Positions 19,205-28,241 of a stretch of DNA of 52,575 bases are shown here, in pieces. The stretch spans positions 1 to 52,575 of the forward strand of contig JACJOC010000051.1 of the NCBI GenBank assembly GCA_014695345.1. Direction: 5' to 3'. The position numbers and the translations under genes are program-made. The notes beneath the pieces were generated by a model. The model searched no databases, was not told where the DNA came from, and saw nothing but the letters and a program-made list of their open reading frames with translations. Within the stretch, counting starts at the first letter, position 1. Every line of letters begins with the position of its first letter. This stretch comes from Cyanobacteria bacterium FACHB-471 (GTDB taxonomy: Bacteria > Cyanobacteriota > Cyanobacteriia > Elainellales > Elainellaceae).

Positions 19205-19297
19205 ATACTCTTTGGACTAGGTGGACAATTCGCATTATTTCAAGCTGGAGGATTAAGTCCAGGTTTAAGTAATGCTAATAACGTTTCTCTAAAAAGA

Positions 19298-19350
19298 GGC
19301 TACAGATGGAAGGGCACCCTGCGGAGCGGGGTGCCCTTCCATCTGTAGCC
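19298..19350. repeat. Long perfect hairpin repeat
   Basis: A 22-base arm starting GGCTACAGATGGAAGGGCAC pairs perfectly with its inverse across a 9-base loop (TGCGGAGCG). The right arm is followed by CTAATTTTTGG, so on the plus strand it could serve as a terminator. The CTACAG...CTGTAG ends recall the other dispersed palindromes of the window. Confidence 0.75.
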
Positions 19351-19467
19351 CTAATTTTTGGAATTGGTATATCCCCTCATTCTCCCATCCTCACCTCAAC
19401 GTTTCAGATTTCTTGGTAACAAATATGTTTGCTTGAGACAGAAGATTGTTATACAAACACTAGAAGT

Positions 19468-19704
19468 TCATGCACAAGCAATCTCGTAATAGAACTTTAG
19501 TGCAGCTGAAATATGAGTTTCCAAGGTTGCTATTTGGGTTTGATTTGCCTCCACCTCTGCGGCTAGACTATCGGGGAATTCTTTGCTGAGGAACTCTAGT
19601 TGGTTTTCGGCTTGCTCGATCCGTTCCATATCAACAGCATCCGTGGCGATCGCCTCTAACTGCCGCGAGAGCTGACCCTGGTCAGACTTGAGTCCAAAGG
19701 TCAA
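19468..19704 (-). pseudogene. Coiled-coil ORF, possibly a gene remnant
   Basis: The 78-residue frame has helical, heptad-like text (QLEFLSKEFPDSLAAEVEAN, then QTQIATLETHIS). It opens only with a TTG placed directly after an in-frame stop and has no ribosome site or ATG. The protein-like composition suggests a degraded or truncated gene rather than chance. No family was recognised. Confidence 0.25.
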
Positions 19705-19964
19705 TCAGGTGAGGGTACTTGTGAGAATGGCGATCGCATCTCCTGCTGCACCTGACCCAAAAATTCCGTTGGCTGAAAATCGGACTAAACGCTATACGAC
19801 CGAGGCTGGTTGCTGCTGTTTTTGTTCGTCTCTTCTTAAGTCAGGGTTATTAAAGTTGAAAGGATTGGGCGATCGCTCTATCAACTTCATATGAGCATCA
19901 ACGTCAAGCAGATGCCACACCCATAACACAATTATTGCAGCAACCTACCTAGGCTAGCTGGAGA

Positions 19965-20204
19965 TCAGAAGTCTCCATGAGCAGCCTGTGAGATGAACTC
20001 CAAACGCTTACGCTGCTCTAGCCACTGAAGACAAACCTGTTTGACTAACTGAACATCTTCGGCAGCTAACTGTTCATCGTCCTGTTCAGAAGCAAGAATC
20101 TGAGCCACTTTCACGGCTTGATCACGCGGTATACAAGCCTTAACTAGCTCAGATTGAAAAAGCTGCTCTTTCTCCTGGACGGACATCGGTAACCTTCGGT
20201 TCAT
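19965..20204 (-). CDS. Small hypothetical helical protein
   Basis: This 79-residue, charged and helical product (MNRRLPMSVQEKEQLFQSEL, with IPRDQAVKVAQILASEQDDE further on) starts at an ATG with a weak AAGG about 8 bases upstream. It has no membrane segment or signal. It resembles small cyanobacterial proteins of unknown role, but I do not recognise a family. It stands alone among gene-poor DNA, so expression is uncertain. Confidence 0.45.
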   Translation of the reverse strand: MNRRLPMSVQEKEQLFQSELVKACIPRDQAVKVAQILASEQDDEQLAAEDVQLVKQVCLQWLEQRKRLEFISQAAHGDF

Positions 20205-20757
20205 AGCTTTTGCCTTGGAGTCACCTTCAAATCTTCTAAAGTGCCTTCAATAGATCCTATTTTTATAACTGACGCTGAACTGGTAGGGCAAAGGACGACG
20301 AGCCAGCCACAACCACAAGAGTTTAGCCGTTAACACGTTCTAATCTATCCGCTAAAAGGGTATATATGCTTACCACTTTAGATAGAGAAGATTTAGATCG
20401 ATAACAAACTTCTTCGCCCTCAGTTTTGTAGGAAAACATCATAACGGCACGAAAAATAGTGATCTGTGGGTTCTGTAGTGCACATTTTTTGCCATTTCAG
20501 CTAGGTACAGTGTGGCTCAAATAGGCACTATCGAATTCGGATTGAGGAAGGGTTTGACGCTATGGCAGATACATCCGTCCTATTCCTACCCAGAAGGGTG
20601 AGAGTTCTCTGTCGGAGGAGCGAAGTATCGAAGCAATAGGCTTTGTAGACTTTCAAAAGCTTGCTAATTAATGCTTCGCCCCTACAATCGGAATTGAAGC
20701 GTTTGACCAGTAAATGTTGAAAATCTTCCATCTCTTTACACTTTTAGGAGCTCAATT
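20205..20757. other. Gene-poor interval upstream of the DUF4383 gene
   Basis: Nothing coding is supportable. A minus-strand frame at 20528-20731 overlaps text such as TGCTTCGCCCCTAC that looks like a dispersed non-coding repeat. The right end contains the AGGAG ribosome site (20746-20750) for the next gene. Confidence 0.4.
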
Positions 20758-21204
20758 ATGAAACCAGGACAATACTTTTCCCTGACCGTCGGTATCATCT
20801 TCTTACTTGTTGGCATAGCCGGATTTATTCCAAGCTTTGTTACTCCCCCTGCCGCTGACCCTGATATGGTGGGTCTCGGAGTCACTAATGGATACGGTTA
20901 TCTAATGGGGTTATTCCCAATCAATGTTCTACACAACGTTGTTCACCTGACAGTAGGGCTTCTAGGAATTCTTGGCGCTACCTCATTGGGTAGTGCTCGT
21001 CTTTTTAGCGGAGTGCTAGCACTCTTTTATGGAACGCTAGCGATCTTGGGACTGTTTCCTGCGACTCAGTCCACCTTGGGTTTAGTCCCCATTTTTGGCA
21101 ATGATGTCTGGTTACATGCACTTACCGCTGCGATCGCCACCTACTTTGGATTTTTTGCTACGCCCAACCTGGCAGAACTGGGTGAAGAAAGCATTCAAAA
21201 TTAA
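20758..21204 (+). CDS. DUF4383 family membrane protein
   Basis: The 148-residue product has four hydrophobic helices (about residues 8-27, 46-76, 80-103 and 115-137), matching the four-helix DUF4383 family. The conserved-looking N/H-rich stretch GLFPINVLHNVVHLTVGLLG lies in helix 2. Family function is unknown; it is probably in the plasma membrane. An AGGAG stands 7 bases before the ATG, fixing the start. An intrinsic terminator follows (21232-21266), so the gene is monocistronic. Confidence 0.85.
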   Translation: MKPGQYFSLTVGIIFLLVGIAGFIPSFVTPPAADPDMVGLGVTNGYGYLMGLFPINVLHNVVHLTVGLLGILGATSLGSARLFSGVLALFYGTLAILGLFPATQSTLGLVPIFGNDVWLHALTAAIATYFGFFATPNLAELGEESIQN

Positions 21205-21231
21205 GCTGCTACTTTCACTCTAAATGACGGA

Positions 21232-21266
21232 AAAAAAGAGGTTGGGCTTTGTCCAATCTCTTTTTT
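21232..21266 (+). terminator. Intrinsic terminator after the DUF4383 gene
   Basis: An A-rich left arm (AAAAAAAGAGGTTGG) pairs with CCAATCTCTTTTTT across a 7-base loop, and the right arm ends in a T run. It lies 27 bases after the stop. Confidence 0.85.
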
Positions 21267-21400
21267 GTTTCGCGTTGAATCCTGCTAGACAAGGTACTGC
21301 GTACTTTGATTATCCGTGTGGAGATTCCCACATTTTGAGAGCTCCCACGCTAGAGCGAGTGGAACGAACCTACAGCAATTTCCTTAATGGGTAACATAGC

Positions 21401-21427
21401 GTAGGGGCGGTTCGCGAACCGCCCTAC
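21401..21427. repeat. Dispersed palindrome
   Basis: GTAGGGGCGGTTCGCG is followed by AACCGCCCTAC; the arms pair except for one bulged G. It belongs to the same family as 132-159. It lies 100 bases beyond the stop of the DUF1517 gene (minus strand). Confidence 0.7.
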
Positions 21428-21526
21428 AAGAGTGATGGTTAATTAAGACAGTACAAATTAATTGTGAGAGGTACACCTCTTTAAAGACACACCTCTCACA
21501 ACTTGCGTGGAATACAGCCAACAACA

Positions 21527-22666
21527 TTACAACTGTGTCATGGTGGGGTACTCACTCAGTAACTCATCCCTAGAGAGAACATCTCTAGAATCTTGGGGTG
21601 ACCACAGAAGCTCAAAGACCAACAGCTCATTCGCAGGAATAGCTCCTATGCGCTGTAGGGCAGCTTGCAGTTCAGTTGTAGAGTGAATTGCGCTCAATAG
21701 AGGACGATCGCCTCCAGTACCTAACAGCAACGTAACGACAATATATCCACTGTCAGGATTATTCTCAGTGCTGAATTGGGCTGTCTGTCGATGTACCTGC
21801 CCTCCTACGTTAGCCAGAGTCTCTGAACCAAATTTGCTGCGCTCTTCAATCGAGAGCTGCTCAAATAAACGGCTTGCTTCTTGGCGGCTGTTTGCCGTTT
21901 GAGAATCGACTCGAACATGGCTCCAATATTCAGGCGATCGCAAGAGCGTCAACACGGTTTCCTGCAGCATTGCACCCAAGCCTTGCTTGGTTTGCAGGTT
22001 GTGACGAGTAGCAATTTGCTCAAGCGCTGCCTGAAGAGGGCGTGCCCCTGCCAACAGGGATACCTGAAGTCGGGTAACGGTAACAATGTCATTCAGAAGT
22101 TCTCCATTGGGCGATCGTCGGCCGGTTAATCGGTTGCCCGAACGGCTACTCAAGGTGTTAAGCCGCGATGCCATCAGGAAAAAGGGAGCAAAGAAGAATA
22201 AGGCAATCGCCGCCAAAACAAAGATAGGCGGAATGCCAATGCTAGCACTAGGGTAGCCCGGACCTGAATCGTAAGGTGAACCGTAGGGAACGGTATTCGG
22301 AAGGGGAACTACGACAGGCGGTTGACGGTAGCGATCGCGGGTATAGTACGGATCTGATCGCCTGCTGGGATAACTGTAGGGATCATTGTAAGGTGAACCG
22401 TAGGGATCGCTGTAACCATAGGGATCACTTTGATAGGGCGGTTGTGCATAGCCCCCGCCTCCACCGTAACCTCCCCCATCGGGGACGGGTTCAGCGGGAG
22501 CAGGTTCATCAAATGACCCTCCTCTTGCCCGTCCTCCCGTTGTTGCGACGGCGCGATCGCTCGTATCTAAATATTCAGCAAGCGGCAAATGGGCACTGCC
22601 CACGTGGATAAGACCAAAGCTAAGGGCAGTTGCTCCTAGCAGCCGGAGTTTTGCCATGAATCCCAT
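21527..22666 (-). CDS. DUF1517 family membrane protein
   Basis: The product has 379 residues: an N-terminal hydrophobic signal or anchor (residues about 8-25) and a disordered Pro/Gly/Tyr/Ser-rich stretch (about 40-155, with repeated DPYG). A membrane helix follows (about 160-182, FVLAAIALFFFAPFF), then a conserved C-terminal domain (about 200-370) beginning GELLNDIVTVTRLQVSLLAG, typical of cyanobacterial DUF1517. Homologues occur in plastids. The domain's activity is not known. ATG codons at 22666 and 22657 are both possible starts; the first is used here. It is transcribed leftward, downstream of the phosphatase gene but separated by a hairpin. Confidence 0.8.
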   Translation of the reverse strand: MGFMAKLRLLGATALSFGLIHVGSAHLPLAEYLDTSDRAVATTGGRARGGSFDEPAPAEPVPDGGGYGGGGGYAQPPYQSDPYGYSDPYGSPYNDPYSYPSRRSDPYYTRDRYRQPPVVVPLPNTVPYGSPYDSGPGYPSASIGIPPIFVLAAIALFFFAPFFLMASRLNTLSSRSGNRLTGRRSPNGELLNDIVTVTRLQVSLLAGARPLQAALEQIATRHNLQTKQGLGAMLQETVLTLLRSPEYWSHVRVDSQTANSRQEASRLFEQLSIEERSKFGSETLANVGGQVHRQTAQFSTENNPDSGYIVVTLLLGTGGDRPLLSAIHSTTELQAALQRIGAIPANELLVFELLWSPQDSRDVLSRDELLSEYPTMTQL

Positions 22667-22786
22667 GAGACCATTCCTACCAATACCATTTGGCTCATGC
22701 TATGAAAAAATCCCAGCGCGCTCGTCTATTGAAGGAAGATATTGGATTGGAACTAAAGGTAGAAAGCTTTGCTTCGTTTGTCTTGG

Positions 22787-22827
22787 GATTAAGAGATGGA
22801 AGCGCGTTGTGCCTCCACCTCTTAATC
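22787..22827 (-). terminator. Hairpin after the phosphatase gene
   Basis: GATTAAGAGATGGA pairs with TCCACCTCTTAATC with one mismatch over 14 bases. It begins 12 bases after the phosphatase stop on the minus strand. No T run follows, so termination is probable but not certain. Confidence 0.5.
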
Positions 22828-22838
22828 AGGAATTTGTG

Positions 22839-25800
22839 CTACATCGTGACAAACGTGGTCTGTGCTGCTGCAATCAGCTCACTGCTGTTGATGCCACGCA
22901 GTGTCGCCAGTATGCTGTCATCAGCGCTAATGACCGTGCTGCCGCTACTTTGGGAGAACGAAAGCTGTTCATAGGTGACTCCGTTCATCAGGGCGATGAA
23001 ATCTTCGCCAATGCGGAAGTCGCTAAACGTATCAGCATCCTCACCAGTAGCGATAACAAAGCGATCGCGGCCTTCCCCACCTAATAGGGCATCTTGCCCC
23101 AACCCCCCATAGAGCAAGTCATCGCCCGCATCACCATAGAGTTGGTCATTGCCTTCGCCGCTATAGAGCTGGTCATCGCCGCCCTGCCCAAAAAGGCGAT
23201 CGTCGCCTTCACCGCCACTGAGAAGGTCATCGCCACCCGCATCATCGCCAGCCTGAACCGTGTTTAAGTCACCCCGGATCAGGTCATTGCCCTCCTCACC
23301 ATAGAGAAAGTCATCATTGACTGAGCCTGCGATCGTGTCGTCGCCTTCATTACCCCGAACTAAGTCGCGATCGGGACCACCTAAGAGAGTTTCTGCCTGG
23401 GGAGTTCCTTCGACTAGAGTAGGCAAAGCATTCTGACCAAACAGCGTCCGGTACATCAACTCATAGATGTACGTATTTTCGTGAGAACTAGGCAAGTCTC
23501 CCGCATTCAAGCCATAGGTTTTGGTCAATACGCTGTCAGGAACATCGTTCAGCGTGGCATAGGCAATGCCAAAGGGGAACGTGTTTCCGTTAGCATCTTC
23601 AGCCGTGATAAAGGGTTCAGTGTTCCGTCCCTCTTGTCCATCAAGGGGCACTTCAACCGCATCAGAGTCATCAGGCAGGGTAGGGTTTACTTCAACCGTG
23701 CCGACGGGTTCATCTGCTTCATCAACGTCATAGACTTGAGGTCCACCCGCATTGCTATCAGCAGATGTAACTAGCAGCGTATTGGGGTCCTCATTGTTGA
23801 TGAAGTCCATCGCTACGCCGATCGCATCATCTGCCCGTCGAGTTGCTTCAATCAGTCCACGACCGTTGTTGTTGTTACCAAAGTTATCGGTGCCTTCTTC
23901 TTCCAGCACCACCATGAAACCATCGGGGTCACGGTTCAGGATGGGCAAGGCTGCTTCTAGCATTTCGGCAACGGTGGGTGGGTCTTCGTTGCCTGGTTGT
24001 CCATAGTTGTCTAATCCTGCTTCCGCGTTGGCTTCTTCGGTCGTGTCATTGTAGGTATCTTCTGCCGCAAATATGCCTAGGACCTTGGTCGTGTCTTCAG
24101 AAAGGTTTTGTAGTTGCTTACGGTTGTAGACTACTGTGTAGCCTAAATCCTCAGCTTCCTCAATCAGGTTGCGTCCGTCGGTGCGAGTACCCTCTTCACC
24201 AAAGAAGCCTGTAGTTCCTTCTGGCAAATAGTCTGTTTCACCCCCACCTAAAATAACGTCAACACCCGATTCCACAATTTCTGCGGTGATAGCTTCGGTT
24301 TCACTGCGGCTTTCCACATCGGCTAAAAAGACCCCTGTACCGGGTTCTGCGATGAAGCCAGAGTTGATTACAGCAGTCGCTTTACCAGCGGCGATCGCCT
24401 CCTCCATGATGGTCAGGCCCTGTTTCCCAGAGCGTGAAATTACGGGTTCACCCTGTTCATCTAACCCGTAGGAATCGGCTTGAGGCGTAGTGCCCATTGA
24501 GTGAACGACTGCTCCGGCATTGGAACTGGGGGTCAGTTCATCTTCGATGCTGTTGATGTAAACGCCTGCATCAGACATCATGTCCCAGTTGAGGCGACCG
24601 TCGGGACCTTCTTCCTCTAACCGAGCCAGGGTGAAGTAGGCTGGGGTGGTGCCATCGGGGTGAATGAAGATGACGTTGCCCGTGTCCTCAGTAGTGGCAG
24701 GAGCAGAGACAGGTTCCGGCGCTTCAACAGGAGATGGCAGGGCTTCATCAAACAGCGTTTGATACATCAACCGATAAATTGTTGTGTTGTCGTGGGTGCT
24801 GGGCAGCAAATCGGAATTTAGCCCATAAGCTTTGCTGACAACGTCAGAGCCAAAGTCTGGTAGCCCTGCATAAGAAATGCCATAGGGAAAGCGAGTGCCG
24901 TCTTCATCAGGTCCGGTAACAAATGGTTCTGTGTTGCGTCCTTCCTCACCATCAAGGGGCACTTGAATAGCATCGGAGCGATCGGGCTGAGTGGGGTTTA
25001 CGGGAGTAGTGCCAACGTTGCCACCCGCTTGAACGTCTACATCGGTGGTTTGCAGTCCGCCTGCATTGCTGTCTGCGGTAGTGATTAACAGCGTGTTTGG
25101 TCGTTCGCTGTCAATGAAATCTTGAGCAACGCCGATCGCCTGATCTGCCCGAATCGCAGCTTCTACAACACCCCGACCGTTATTGTTGTTGCCAAAATTG
25201 TCCGTTCCTTCTTCTTCTAGAACGACAAAGAAGCCATCCTCATCCGCAGCCAAAATCGGGAGAGCCACCTCCAGCATTTCAGCAACGGTAGGCGGGTTAA
25301 GATTTCCCGGTTGCCCATAGTTCTCTAGTCGCTCAGCAGCGTTGGCTTCCTCGGTGGTGTCATTGTAGGTGTCTTCTGCCGCAAAAATGCCCAGGACTTT
25401 GTCGGTGCCCTCGGGCAAACTTTGCAATTGCTCACGGGTGTAGATCACCGTGTAGCCCATCTCCTCAGCTTCTTCAACTAGGTTGCGTCCATCGGTGCGG
25501 GTGCCCTCTTCGCCAAAAAAACCTATGGTTCCTTCGGGTAAATAGTCGGTTTCGCCGCCACCCAGGATGATGTCAACGCCCGATTCAACAATTTCTGCAG
25601 TGATGGCTTCGGTTTCGCTACGGCTTTCTACATCGGCGAGAAAAACACCTGTTCCGGGTTCTGCAATGAAACCAGAGTTAATTACAGCGGTCGCTTTGCC
25701 AGCGGCGATCGCCTCCTCCATAATTGTCGTTCCCTCATCAGTCAAACCTTCTTGAGCAGAAAGGGAGGTAATCGAGTTGCCTTCTTCGTCTAATCCGTAG

Positions 25801-26042
25801 GAATCTGCTTGAGGCTTTACCCCATAGGCATGAACAACTGCACCCGCATTCGAGGTTGCTGTGAGCTGATCTTTAATGTGCGATAAATAGGAGCCAGCGC
25901 TATCCATCCGATCCCAGTTAATGCGACCATCTGGACCCGCAGTCTCATAACGAGCCAAAGCATAGTGAGAGGGCGTAGTGCCATCAGGATGAATGAAAAT
26001 GACGCTGTTGTTATTTGGAGTCTTGCTGCTGTTATCTGACAT
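22839..26042 (-). CDS. Tandem two-domain alkaline-phosphatase-like RTX exoprotein
   Basis: From the ATG at 26042 the product has 1,067 residues. Two copies of a PhoA-like domain, about 438 residues apart, span about 12-435 and 455-880. Each has IFIHPDGTTP (metal-binding Asp), a TSNAGAVVH or SSNAGAVVH block at the nucleophile position, LEEEGTDNFGNNNNGRG, TADSNAGG and a late S(T/S)H(D/E)NT block. About 895-1010 are RTX nonapeptides (GGDDQLYSGEGNDQLYG) and a DRFVI...DTFSDFRIGEDFI end typical of type I secreted proteins; no signal peptide is present. Compared with E. coli PhoA, several Zn-ligand His positions are Asn or Ser in both copies. The likely role is extracellular phosphate release from organic esters, though the altered ligands leave activity uncertain. 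A candidate Pho box lies about 310 bases upstream. Confidence 0.85.
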   Translation of the reverse strand: MSDNSSKTPNNNSVIFIHPDGTTPSHYALARYETAGPDGRINWDRMDSAGSYLSHIKDQLTATSNAGAVVHAYGVKPQADSYGLDEEGNSITSLSAQEGLTDEGTTIMEEAIAAGKATAVINSGFIAEPGTGVFLADVESRSETEAITAEIVESGVDIILGGGETDYLPEGTIGFFGEEGTRTDGRNLVEEAEEMGYTVIYTREQLQSLPEGTDKVLGIFAAEDTYNDTTEEANAAERLENYGQPGNLNPPTVAEMLEVALPILAADEDGFFVVLEEEGTDNFGNNNNGRGVVEAAIRADQAIGVAQDFIDSERPNTLLITTADSNAGGLQTTDVDVQAGGNVGTTPVNPTQPDRSDAIQVPLDGEEGRNTEPFVTGPDEDGTRFPYGISYAGLPDFGSDVVSKAYGLNSDLLPSTHDNTTIYRLMYQTLFDEALPSPVEAPEPVSAPATTEDTGNVIFIHPDGTTPAYFTLARLEEEGPDGRLNWDMMSDAGVYINSIEDELTPSSNAGAVVHSMGTTPQADSYGLDEQGEPVISRSGKQGLTIMEEAIAAGKATAVINSGFIAEPGTGVFLADVESRSETEAITAEIVESGVDVILGGGETDYLPEGTTGFFGEEGTRTDGRNLIEEAEDLGYTVVYNRKQLQNLSEDTTKVLGIFAAEDTYNDTTEEANAEAGLDNYGQPGNEDPPTVAEMLEAALPILNRDPDGFMVVLEEEGTDNFGNNNNGRGLIEATRRADDAIGVAMDFINNEDPNTLLVTSADSNAGGPQVYDVDEADEPVGTVEVNPTLPDDSDAVEVPLDGQEGRNTEPFITAEDANGNTFPFGIAYATLNDVPDSVLTKTYGLNAGDLPSSHENTYIYELMYRTLFGQNALPTLVEGTPQAETLLGGPDRDLVRGNEGDDTIAGSVNDDFLYGEEGNDLIRGDLNTVQAGDDAGGDDLLSGGEGDDRLFGQGGDDQLYSGEGNDQLYGDAGDDLLYGGLGQDALLGGEGRDRFVIATGEDADTFSDFRIGEDFIALMNGVTYEQLSFSQSSGSTVISADDSILATLRGINSSELIAAAQTTFVTM

Positions 26043-26645
26043 GGTATTGTCTGGTGTAGAAATTAAGAGTGGATTGAGCAAACCATCGTTAATTCGTTGA
26101 GCGTCATCAAATCGCCACTAAGTATTTCTGCTTGTCCAAACATGTCCTATTCCTGAGACTGAGGCACAGCAAAGCTTCCGTGAATCTCGCAGAGTTTCAC
26201 AGGCTGCAATGCCTACAATGCGGGTGTGTAGCCTTTAATTTGAGCTCAAATTTTTAGGAGTAGCCGTGTTGGAGATGAGGGAGTCGGGTTAAGTGAGCGG
26301 TCAACATGTACAAGGATTAACCCGCTACGTTAAGAAATGCCCCTAGTAGGACGTTAAGAGTAAGTAAAGCTTGACCGATCTCCGTCTACAGTCATAGAAA
26401 GGTCGAACTTGAAATGTAAACAAGCTAACAGCAGTTTTTCACAAATTATTCAAGATCTCTGAGCTTAAGATTTCTATATGTTGCGAGATAGTCACTCTCT
26501 ACTCATAAAATCTTAGGATCTGTTCTGGTCGGGCAATCGTTTGCGCTTGAATGGTTTTTCCGCCACGCCCGCTTTCTTTACGTCCCCTAGAATCGTTAAA
26601 ATACAAGCGATATCTGAGTCAATGTAACTAAATCACCGCCATATT
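26043..26645. other. Shared divergent upstream region of the phosphatase gene and apcD
   Basis: No ORF is supportable in these 603 bases. They hold the promoters of two divergent genes, a 16-base palindrome AATTTGAGCTCAAATT (26237-26252), an inverted pair CGGGTTAA/TTAACCCG (26285-26292 and 26317-26324) and the candidate Pho box described separately. Confidence 0.5.
26351..26369 (-). promoter_or_regulatory. Candidate Pho box (PhoB-type regulator site)
   Basis: Read on the minus strand, toward the phosphatase gene, the site is CTTTACTT-ACT-CTTAACGT: two 8-base direct repeats 3 bases apart, close to the cyanobacterial consensus CTTAACCT with the expected 11-base period. Two more single half-sites (CTTAACGT at 26334-26327 and CTTAACCC at 26293-26286) lie nearer the gene. 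The match is by eye; binding is inferred. Confidence 0.4.
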
Positions 26646-27131
26646 ATGAGTGTAGTTAGCCAAGTTATTCTCAACGCCGACGATGAACTCCGCTATCCTA
26701 CTAGCGGCGAACTTGAAGGTATCAAAGAGTTTTTGCAGACCGGGGAGCAGCGAATTCGGATTGCCGCTGCCCTTTCTGAGAATGAGAAAAAGATTGTGCA
26801 AGAAGCCAGCAAGCAGCTTTGGAAAAAGCGCCCTGACTTTATTGCTCCGGGTGGAAATGCTTATGGCGACCGCCAGCGGGCCCTTTGCCTGCGCGACTAC
26901 GGCTGGTATTTGCGCCTGATTACCTACGGAGTTTTGGCGGGCGACAAAGATCCAATTGAGAAAATTGGGCTAATCGGTGTGCGCGAAATGTATAACTCGC
27001 TGGGTGTACCAGTTCCTGGCATGGTTGAGTCGATTCGCTGTCTTAAGAGAGCTTCGCTCAGCTTGCTCACTGAGGACGATGCTAAGGAAGCCGCGCCCTA
27101 CTTTGACTACATCATTCAAGCGATGTCGTAG
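26646..27131 (+). CDS. apcD: Allophycocyanin alpha-B subunit
   Basis: The 161-residue product matches ApcD throughout: [20 protein letters not shown] at the start, [20 protein letters not shown] with the bilin-binding Cys81, and [11 protein letters not shown] at the end. ApcD is a minor core subunit of the phycobilisome that acts as a terminal emitter and passes energy mainly towards photosystem I. It is a full-length, single gene separate from the main apc operon, as is usual. The start gives the family's standard length. Confidence 0.97.
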   Translation: MSVVSQVILNADDELRYPTSGELEGIKEFLQTGEQRIRIAAALSENEKKIVQEASKQLWKKRPDFIAPGGNAYGDRQRALCLRDYGWYLRLITYGVLAGDKDPIEKIGLIGVREMYNSLGVPVPGMVESIRCLKRASLSLLTEDDAKEAAPYFDYIIQAMS

Positions 27132-27301
27132 CGTCATCATTCAAGCGATGTCGTAGCGTTGACACGAACCTAAAAATTAACTAAATTTGGCTCCCCACGT
27201 TTTGTAGAAATCCTGGCCGCTGATGGTCGAGCTTTTTACAAAATGCGGGGAGATTTTGATCCCAAGCTAAGTTAAAAAAACTCAAAACTCCAACAAAGCG
27301 C

Positions 27302-27907
27302 ATGAAACTGGGAAAAGTAGTCAAATCAAATTCTCACTGTGACTATGTCGTGCAGTTAGACGACAAACTGGAGGTGAGCAATCCGCCTCAGGCAGAAGAC
27401 TACGGATTTGGCAGCTTTGTCAAACTGGAAGAATCAGGCGGACGGCACTGGGCGGTCGGGTTAATTTACAATACTCAACTGTTTAATCCCACGTTTCTCA
27501 GCAACGGGCCCCGTCTTTCGAGCGAACCAGATCCTCTGTTTGCGCCGGATTTAGTCAACGAAACCCGAACTTTGCTAGGCACGGTTTTGGTTGGGACGCT
27601 GGAGGTGGAGGACGATCGCACCTATGGAGTTCATGGAATTCCCCGCATCGTTGTTCCGGTCAATACTCCCGCATACAAAATGTCTGAGGCTGAGGTGCAT
27701 CAGTTTCACCGGAATCAGATGCAGCGTCCTCAGTTTTGCTATTACAGTCATTTGCTGCGCTGCGGCGGCAGTTTTGCGGCTCAACTCACCCAACAGGTGC
27801 TACAAGAGTTGGCAGACAGCAATCTGTTCCCAGATGCTGATCAGCGAGCTTTAGAAATTCTTTGCAAAGAGTTGTCCTGGAAGAATACGATGGGAGCAAT
27901 GCGCTAG
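27302..27907 (+). CDS. Conserved cyanobacterial protein with HAS-barrel-like start
   Basis: The 201-residue product begins LGKVVKSNSHCDYVVQLDDK, with GFGSFVKLEE and WAVGLIYNTQLFNP following. This is a small beta-barrel pattern reminiscent of the HAS-barrel found ahead of HerA-type ATPases. The middle (LVNETRTLLGTVLVGTLEVE, then HGIPRIVVPVNTP) and the QFCYYSHLLRCGGSFAAQLT block look strongly conserved. It has no membrane segment or enzyme motif. I recall near-identical proteins across cyanobacteria but no proven function. It stands alone about 170 bases after apcD. Confidence 0.6.
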   Translation: MKLGKVVKSNSHCDYVVQLDDKLEVSNPPQAEDYGFGSFVKLEESGGRHWAVGLIYNTQLFNPTFLSNGPRLSSEPDPLFAPDLVNETRTLLGTVLVGTLEVEDDRTYGVHGIPRIVVPVNTPAYKMSEAEVHQFHRNQMQRPQFCYYSHLLRCGGSFAAQLTQQVLQELADSNLFPDADQRALEILCKELSWKNTMGAMR

Positions 27908-28241
27908 AGACTGTTTGACTAGAGCTTGCTAAAGTTACTATTGCTTACCAAAAGTCGAATTTTCCCAATCGACTGTAAAGTACGCGCAAAGTAAGCACTG
28001 GGTGTTGCCAGGTGTTTCAAAAGGGTGCGGTTTCTATTCGGGCTGCGCTAGGCTAGGAAAAGCTAATAAAAAACCGACAGATTCCGTACGGAGACTGTCG
28101 GTCAGTCGTGTGTTCCCTGTTGATGACTCGGCTAGAGTTGAGTCTCCTACAGTATGTCTGGACTTAGATAGGGCGATCGCGATCCTGATCAGCTTCAGCC
28201 GTGATTCTGATCACAGATTGTCTTCGCTCTATCGTCTCCCT
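27908..28241. other. Convergent intergenic region
   Basis: These 334 bases between convergent genes contain no supportable ORF. A leftward terminator lies at 28069-28102. The remainder towards 28241 would be a long 3' untranslated part of the small gene encoded at 28242-28535. Confidence 0.5.
28069..28102 (-). terminator. Intrinsic terminator for leftward transcription
   Basis: ACCGACAG (28073-28080) pairs with CTGTCGGT (28095-28102), and the loop contains a further CCGTACGG palindrome. On the minus strand the stem is followed by TTTTTTATT, a classic terminator. It lies about 140 bases beyond the stop at 28242. Confidence 0.75.

Noticed and set aside
9928-19206. Many minus-strand ORFs inside the giant exoprotein gene
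   Set aside because: They are frame shadows of the repetitive coding sequence: their texts repeat with the same 315-320 base period and none has family-like features.
20528-20731. 67-residue minus-strand ORF
   Set aside because: It overlaps repeat-like non-coding text, has no ribosome site and its translation lacks protein-like pattern.
22839-26042. Assembly duplication as the cause of the two phosphatase copies
   Set aside because: The copies differ by many substitutions and small indels along their length, so they are a genuine, diverged tandem duplication.
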